Below are positions 4,397 to 7,821 of a stretch of DNA of 7,821 nt, piece by piece; the first letter of the stretch is position 1; every line of letters begins with the position of its first letter. The notes beneath the pieces were generated by a model that searched no databases, was not told where the DNA came from, and saw only the letters and a list, made by a program, of their open reading frames with translations. The stretch comes from Rhodospirillales bacterium. Its GTDB lineage: Bacteria; Pseudomonadota; Alphaproteobacteria; Acetobacterales; Acetobacteraceae. The translations under genes and the position numbers were made by a program. The stretch spans positions 1-7,821 of the forward strand of contig JAATGE010000588.1 in assembly GCA_015654825.1 (NCBI GenBank), given 5' to 3'.

Positions 4397-6004
4397 ATGA
4401 AGATACTTCCCGTCGCTCTCCTTGCCCTGCTCACCAGCTCCGCCCAGGCGGCCGATTTCGGCGCCTTTCTGACCGCTCGGTTTGCCGCCAGCCACGGCAA
4501 TCTGGACCTGGCCGCGAGCCAGATCATGACGGCACTTGGCTCCGACCCGGCCAACCTGGAGCTGCAGAAGGACGCATTCGGCCTGGCGCTGCTCGCCGGC
4601 CGTCCGGAGGCGGAGCAGCTTGCGACGAAGGTGCCGCGCAACCCGGTGGCGCAATTGCTTTTGGCCGACGTGAGTGCGCGGGCTGGCGATTGGGACCATG
4701 CCGAGCTCGCTTATGCCGAGCTGCCGCATGAGACGCTGATGGACGATTTGCGCCCGCTGCTGCTGGCCTGGTCGCAGCAGGCCCAGGGCCAGACGGACAA
4801 GGCGCTCGATACGCTGCAGGCGGCGATCAACAGCGGCCATATGGGGGCGTTCTACACGCTGCATGCGGCGCTGATCGCGGACGTAGCACGGCGCGATGGG
4901 TTGGCGGATCGGCTTTACGGCCAGGTTTCGAAGGCGATGGCCGATCCCAACCTGCGGCTGGCGCAGATCCTGGCGAGCTGGCAGGCGCGCAGCGGGCGCG
5001 TCGCAGAGGCGCGCGACATCATCAAGAAGCTTGGCGAGACCTCGCCGGAGATCGCGATGTCGCTGCCCGGCCTGATCGCGGCGGTGGGCAAGCCGCAGGT
5101 GGCCGACGCGCAGCAGGGAATTGCCGAGGTTTACACCGGCATGGCCGGGGCGGTGCGGCAGGAGCGTGACGGCGAGACGGCGCCGCTGCTGCTGCAGCTG
5201 GCGCTGCGCATGCAGCCGGAGATGACCGAGGCCTTGCTGGTGAGCGCCGACAATGATGGGGCGCATCACCATTGGGAGGCGGCCGCGGCGGCGCTCGGGC
5301 GCGTTGCGGCGGACGATCCCTTGTCGCCGATCGTGCGGTTGCATCGCGCCGACTACCTGTCACGTGCCGGCCACCCGGATCAGGCGCGCGCGTTGCTGGA
5401 AGCGTTGACCAAGAGTTTCCCCGATCAGCCGGAGGCCTACTCGCGGCTCGGCGACCTTGCGGGCGAGGCCAAGGAATACGGTGACGCCGTGGTGTTCTAC
5501 AGCCAGGCCATAGCGCGGACGACGCATCCGTCGCGGGGCGACTGGGGGTTGTACTATGCGCGCGGGGCGGCGTACGAGCGGGTGCATGACTGGCCGCGCG
5601 CCGAGGCGGATATCAAGCAGGTTCTGGCGCTGTCGCCGGATCAGCCGGCGGCGCTGAATTTCCTCGGTTATTCGTGGACCGAGCAGAACCGCAACCTGGA
5701 CCAGGCGCGCGACATGATTCAGCGCGCGCTGGACCAGCGGCCGAATGACGGCGCCATCATGGACAGCCTGGGCTGGGTGATGCTGCGCCTGGGCGACAAG
5801 CATCGTGCGGTGCAGTTGCTGGAGCGTGCGGCGGAGCTGTCGCCGGCGGACCCGGCGATTACCGGACATCTGGGCGACGCGTACTGGGAGCTGGGCCGCC
5901 ACGTGGAAGCCACCGACCAGTGGCGGAGGGCGCTAGTACTGAGCCCGGAGCCGGAGGACGCGACCAGGATCGAAGCAAGACTGAAGAGCGCGCAAGGCCA
6001 GTAG
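4397..6004 (+). CDS. Exported tetratricopeptide-repeat (TPR) protein
   Basis: This 535-residue protein has a signal peptide: MK, then a hydrophobic run to residue 12, then cleavage after AQA (16-18) before ADFGAF. It should act in the periplasm or outside. The rest is helical TPR sequence. The clearest repeats are in the C-terminal part (about 310-525), with NFLGYSW (421-427), DSLGWV (456-461) and a final HLGDAYWELG repeat ending in ALVLSP. TPRs bind partner proteins; no catalytic domain is visible and the partner is unknown. I start at the ATG at 4397 because it gives a signal peptide. The frame stays open up to 4169, but that stretch is the AT-rich repeat. There is no clear Shine-Dalgarno. 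The TAG stop is 15 bp before the ispE start and in the same frame, so the two genes are probably co-transcribed. Confidence 0.92.
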   Translation: MKILPVALLALLTSSAQAADFGAFLTARFAASHGNLDLAASQIMTALGSDPANLELQKDAFGLALLAGRPEAEQLATKVPRNPVAQLLLADVSARAGDWDHAELAYAELPHETLMDDLRPLLLAWSQQAQGQTDKALDTLQAAINSGHMGAFYTLHAALIADVARRDGLADRLYGQVSKAMADPNLRLAQILASWQARSGRVAEARDIIKKLGETSPEIAMSLPGLIAAVGKPQVADAQQGIAEVYTGMAGAVRQERDGETAPLLLQLALRMQPEMTEALLVSADNDGAHHHWEAAAAALGRVAADDPLSPIVRLHRADYLSRAGHPDQARALLEALTKSFPDQPEAYSRLGDLAGEAKEYGDAVVFYSQAIARTTHPSRGDWGLYYARGAAYERVHDWPRAEADIKQVLALSPDQPAALNFLGYSWTEQNRNLDQARDMIQRALDQRPNDGAIMDSLGWVMLRLGDKHRAVQLLERAAELSPADPAITGHLGDAYWELGRHVEATDQWRRALVLSPEPEDATRIEARLKSAQGQ

Positions 6005-6019
6005 CAAGCCCGCGCCATT

Positions 6020-6937
6020 TTGACAGTCTCGGACCTGATTGACGGGGGTCTGGGGCCTCAGGCCCCAGCGGGTCCAGGGCAGAGCCCTGGCCTTCTGCGT
6101 GAAACCGCCCCCGCCAAAATAAACCTGTTCCTCCACATCACCGGCCGCCGCCCAGACGGTTACCACCTGCTGGACAGCCTGGCGGTTTTCGCAGGCGTGC
6201 ACGACGTAATCTCGTCCGAGAAGGCGCCGGAGCTGAGCCTGCGGCTTCAAGGTCCGTTCGCCGCATCGCTCACGGCGGACAATCTGGTGCTGCGCGCTGC
6301 CCGCGTGGTGGGCGCGGTCGCCAGGCTGACCCTGGAGAAGAACCTGCCGGTCGCCTCCGGCATCGGCGGTGGTTCGGCGGATGCGGCGGCGACGTTGCGG
6401 TTGCTGGCGAGCGGTATGAGTTCCGCGGAGCTGGAGCGCGTAGCGGCTGGGCTGGGTGCGGATGTTCCCGTGTGCCTCGCGAGCGCGCCGCGGCGGATGG
6501 CTGGGGTGGGCGAGGTGCTGAAGCCGGCGCCCGGTTTGCCGGGCTTCGGGCTGGCGCTGGTGAACCCGGGGGTAGGGGTGGCGACGCAGGACGTGTTCCG
6601 CAGGTACGGTGGCGCGTTTTCCCAGCCGGCGGCGCTGCCGGCGGGATGGAACAGCGCTGCTGCCATGGCGGCTGATCTGCGGGCGCTGAGGAATGACCTG
6701 GAGGCGCCGGCGATCGGCCTGGCTGCGGTTATCGGCGAGGTGCTGGCGGCGTTGCGGGCGACTGAGAAATGCTTGTTGGCGCGCATGAGCGGGTCGGGTG
6801 CCACGTGCTTTGCGTTGTTCGAGACGCCGGCGCTGGCGGCCGAGGCGGCGAGCGCGTGCGCGCGGCCGGGCTGGTGGTGTTGGGGCGGGGCGAGCCATGG
6901 CGGTGGGGGGTTTACGGGTGTGGCTGCCGGCCCCTAA
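6020..6937 (+). CDS. ispE: 4-diphosphocytidyl-2-C-methyl-D-erythritol kinase, 5' end invaded by a repeat
   Basis: IspE is the GHMP-family kinase that phosphorylates the 2-hydroxyl of CDP-methylerythritol with ATP in the MEP isoprenoid pathway, in the cytosol. The conserved start [20 protein letters not shown] begins at residue 30, with catalytic Lys33. The ATP-binding GIGGGSAD follows at 114-121, with Asp121 as base, then GADVPVC and [12 protein letters not shown] near the C-terminus. From the TTG at 6020 the protein has 305 residues, with about 25 extra at the N-terminus. Most of these are encoded by repeat R3 (6044-6096) read in frame. The frame closes at the TPR stop (6002-6004) and has no ATG or GTG before the conserved core; candidates are TTG 6020, CTG 6035 or CTG 6095. 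I saw no Shine-Dalgarno, so expression may rely on coupling to the TPR gene. Family certain, start uncertain. Confidence 0.9.
   Translation: MTVSDLIDGGLGPQAPAGPGQSPGLLRETAPAKINLFLHITGRRPDGYHLLDSLAVFAGVHDVISSEKAPELSLRLQGPFAASLTADNLVLRAARVVGAVARLTLEKNLPVASGIGGGSADAAATLRLLASGMSSAELERVAAGLGADVPVCLASAPRRMAGVGEVLKPAPGLPGFGLALVNPGVGVATQDVFRRYGGAFSQPAALPAGWNSAAAMAADLRALRNDLEAPAIGLAAVIGEVLAALRATEKCLLARMSGSGATCFALFETPALAAEAASACARPGWWCWGGASHGGGGFTGVAAGP
6044..6096 (+). repeat. GC-rich double-hairpin repeat, copy R3, inside ispE
   Basis: This 53-bp copy is nearly identical to R2 (140-192). Its palindromes are TGGGGCC-TCA-GGCCCCA and CCAGGGC-AGA-GCCCTGG. It is read in the ispE frame as [18 protein letters not shown], which does not belong to the kinase family. 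In the ispE message both hairpins would fold just after the only plausible upstream start codon. Confidence 0.92.
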
Positions 6938-6957
6938 TGGGGGCGGCCCACGGCTGT

Positions 6958-7032
6958 TGGGGCGTCGCCAAGCGGTAAGGCAGCGGATTTTGATTCCGCC
7001 ATGCGGAGGTTCGAATCCTCCCGCCCCAGCCA
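6958..7032 (+). tRNA. tRNA-Gln (anticodon UUG)
   Basis: This is a complete 75-nt tRNA. The acceptor arm TGGGGCG (6958-6964) pairs with CGCCCCA (7022-7028), followed by discriminator G and an encoded CCA (7030-7032). The anticodon stem GCGGA/TCCGC (6983-6987, 6995-6999) encloses loop TTTTGAT with anticodon TTG at 6990-6992. The T arm has GGTTCGAATCC. It starts 20 bp after the ispE stop with no visible promoter of its own, so it may be processed from the ispE transcript. Confidence 0.98.
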
Positions 7033-7083
7033 ATTCTTTACTTTTCGTCGGCGGGGCCGGTGCCGGGATGGGCGGCCCCTCTC

Positions 7084-7821
7084 ATGATGATTGAGTGCTG
7101 GAAAACCCGGGACGCGAGGACGTGTTTCCAGGCGGCGGGACCGATCCCATTTTTACGCTCGGATCCGCGTAGCGATCGCGTCACGATCGCAGTGGATCGC
7201 GGCCGGCGCTACCAGGAAATCGATGGGTTCGGGTTTGCCCTGACGGGGGGCAGCGCCAGCCTTATTGCAGCACTGGCGCCGGATGTTCGCGCGAACCTGC
7301 TGGCCGAGCTGTTCGGGAGTTCGGAAAACTCGATCGGCCTCAGCTGTCTTCGGCTCAGCATCGGGGCGTCCGATCTCAGCCGGGCGAGTTTTTCGTACTG
7401 CGATGTCGGGGGCGGCCGGGCCGATTTGGATCTGGGCGATTTCGATCTGTTTGCCGGCGATGTCGAGATCGTACCTGTGCTGCGCGAGATCCTTGCGATA
7501 AACCCTGGCCTCATGATCATGGCGACACCGTGGTCGGCGCCGCCGTGGATGAAGACGAACGGCAGTTTTATCGGTGGGGAATTGCGGGCGGAATATCAGG
7601 CGGCTTATGCGAGTTATTTTGTAAGATATATTCGGGCGATGCGCCAAAATGGAATCCGCATCGCCGCGGTGACGCCGCAGAATGAGCCGCGTAATACAAA
7701 GAATGAACCCAGCATGGCGATGAGCGCGGGCCAACAGATCGAGTTCGTCCGGGATCACCTCGGTCCCGCGCTCGCGGCCGAGGCTCCGGAGACCGGGATA
7801 TTCTGCTGGGATCACAATTGC
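7084..7821 (+). CDS. Glycoside hydrolase family 30 enzyme (glucosylceramidase-like), 3' end cut by window
   Basis: The first 246 residues of a GH30 (beta/alpha)8-barrel retaining glycosidase are present, open to the window edge. Matching segments in order are RRYQEIDGFGFALTGGSA (about 41-58), LRLSIGASDLSRASFSYCD, EIVPVLREILAINPGLMIMA, TPWSAPPWMKTNG, and the acid/base motif TPQNEP with Glu201. LGPALAAEAPETGIFCWDHN follows. The catalytic nucleophile Glu lies beyond the window. GH30 enzymes include glucosylceramidases, beta-glucosidases and beta-xylosidases; this part does not settle the substrate. Start options are ATG 7084 or ATG 7087. The family N-terminus (IECWKT, like VEVWLT) begins right there, supporting one of them. 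No signal peptide is visible and the Shine-Dalgarno is weak. It follows tRNA-Gln by 51 bp and may be a separately acquired gene. Confidence 0.9.
   Translation, partial: MMIECWKTRDARTCFQAAGPIPFLRSDPRSDRVTIAVDRGRRYQEIDGFGFALTGGSASLIAALAPDVRANLLAELFGSSENSIGLSCLRLSIGASDLSRASFSYCDVGGGRADLDLGDFDLFAGDVEIVPVLREILAINPGLMIMATPWSAPPWMKTNGSFIGGELRAEYQAAYASYFVRYIRAMRQNGIRIAAVTPQNEPRNTKNEPSMAMSAGQQIEFVRDHLGPALAAEAPETGIFCWDHNC

Noticed and set aside
6020..6025. Perfect TTGACA hexamer at the ispE start, as a promoter -35 box
   Set aside because: The expected -10 position (about 6043-6048) is CGGGGG, inside the repeat; no usable -10 box is seen.
7153..7815. Minus-strand frame of 220 codons at the right end
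   Set aside because: Antisense to the GH30 frame, which has unmistakable family motifs including TPQNEP.

Overview
The window is high-GC bacterial DNA. Gene families, the TPR protein–ispE–tRNA-Gln order and the AT-rich palindromic repeats encoding Lys/Phe-rich shadow peptides suggest an alphaproteobacterium, probably of the Acetobacteraceae. That placement is inference; no rRNA or species marker is present.

Layout. Positions 1-190 hold no gene, only an inverted pair of GC-rich double-hairpin repeats around a third hairpin. A minus-strand block follows: a DUF427 protein (191-565), a classical short-chain dehydrogenase (657-1403) and a TetR-family repressor (1476-2084). From 2290 everything reads on the plus strand: a YheS-type ABC-F ATPase (2290-4152), an exported TPR protein (4397-6004), ispE of the MEP isoprenoid pathway (about 6020-6937), tRNA-Gln(UUG) (6958-7032) and the 5' part of a glycoside hydrolase family 30 enzyme that runs off the window end (7084-7821).

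How the parts work together. The TetR gene and the dehydrogenase have near-identical promoters (TTGACA, 18 bp, TATTAR). Each spacer and -10 box is covered by a copy of the same 18-bp near-palindrome, AATATGGACGTCCATATT-like. This is the expected arrangement for a repressor controlling itself and one target. The repressor has a Cys and a Lys 69 residues apart in a NemR-like context, so an electrophile or reactive-chlorine sensor driving a carbonyl-reducing dehydrogenase is a testable model. The predicted repressor transcript would start at or next to its AUG.

Repeats shape the region. Two AT-rich cloverleaf-like palindromes (2152-2233 and 4222-4316) flank the ABC-F gene. A 53-bp GC-rich double-hairpin repeat occurs three times, and one copy lies inside the 5' end of ispE. 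There it is read through in frame, adds about 18 residues before the conserved N-terminus, and leaves the gene with no ATG or GTG start. TPR, ispE and tRNA-Gln are tightly packed and probably share a transcript. No CRISPR array, transposase, phage gene or obvious new multi-gene defence system is visible.
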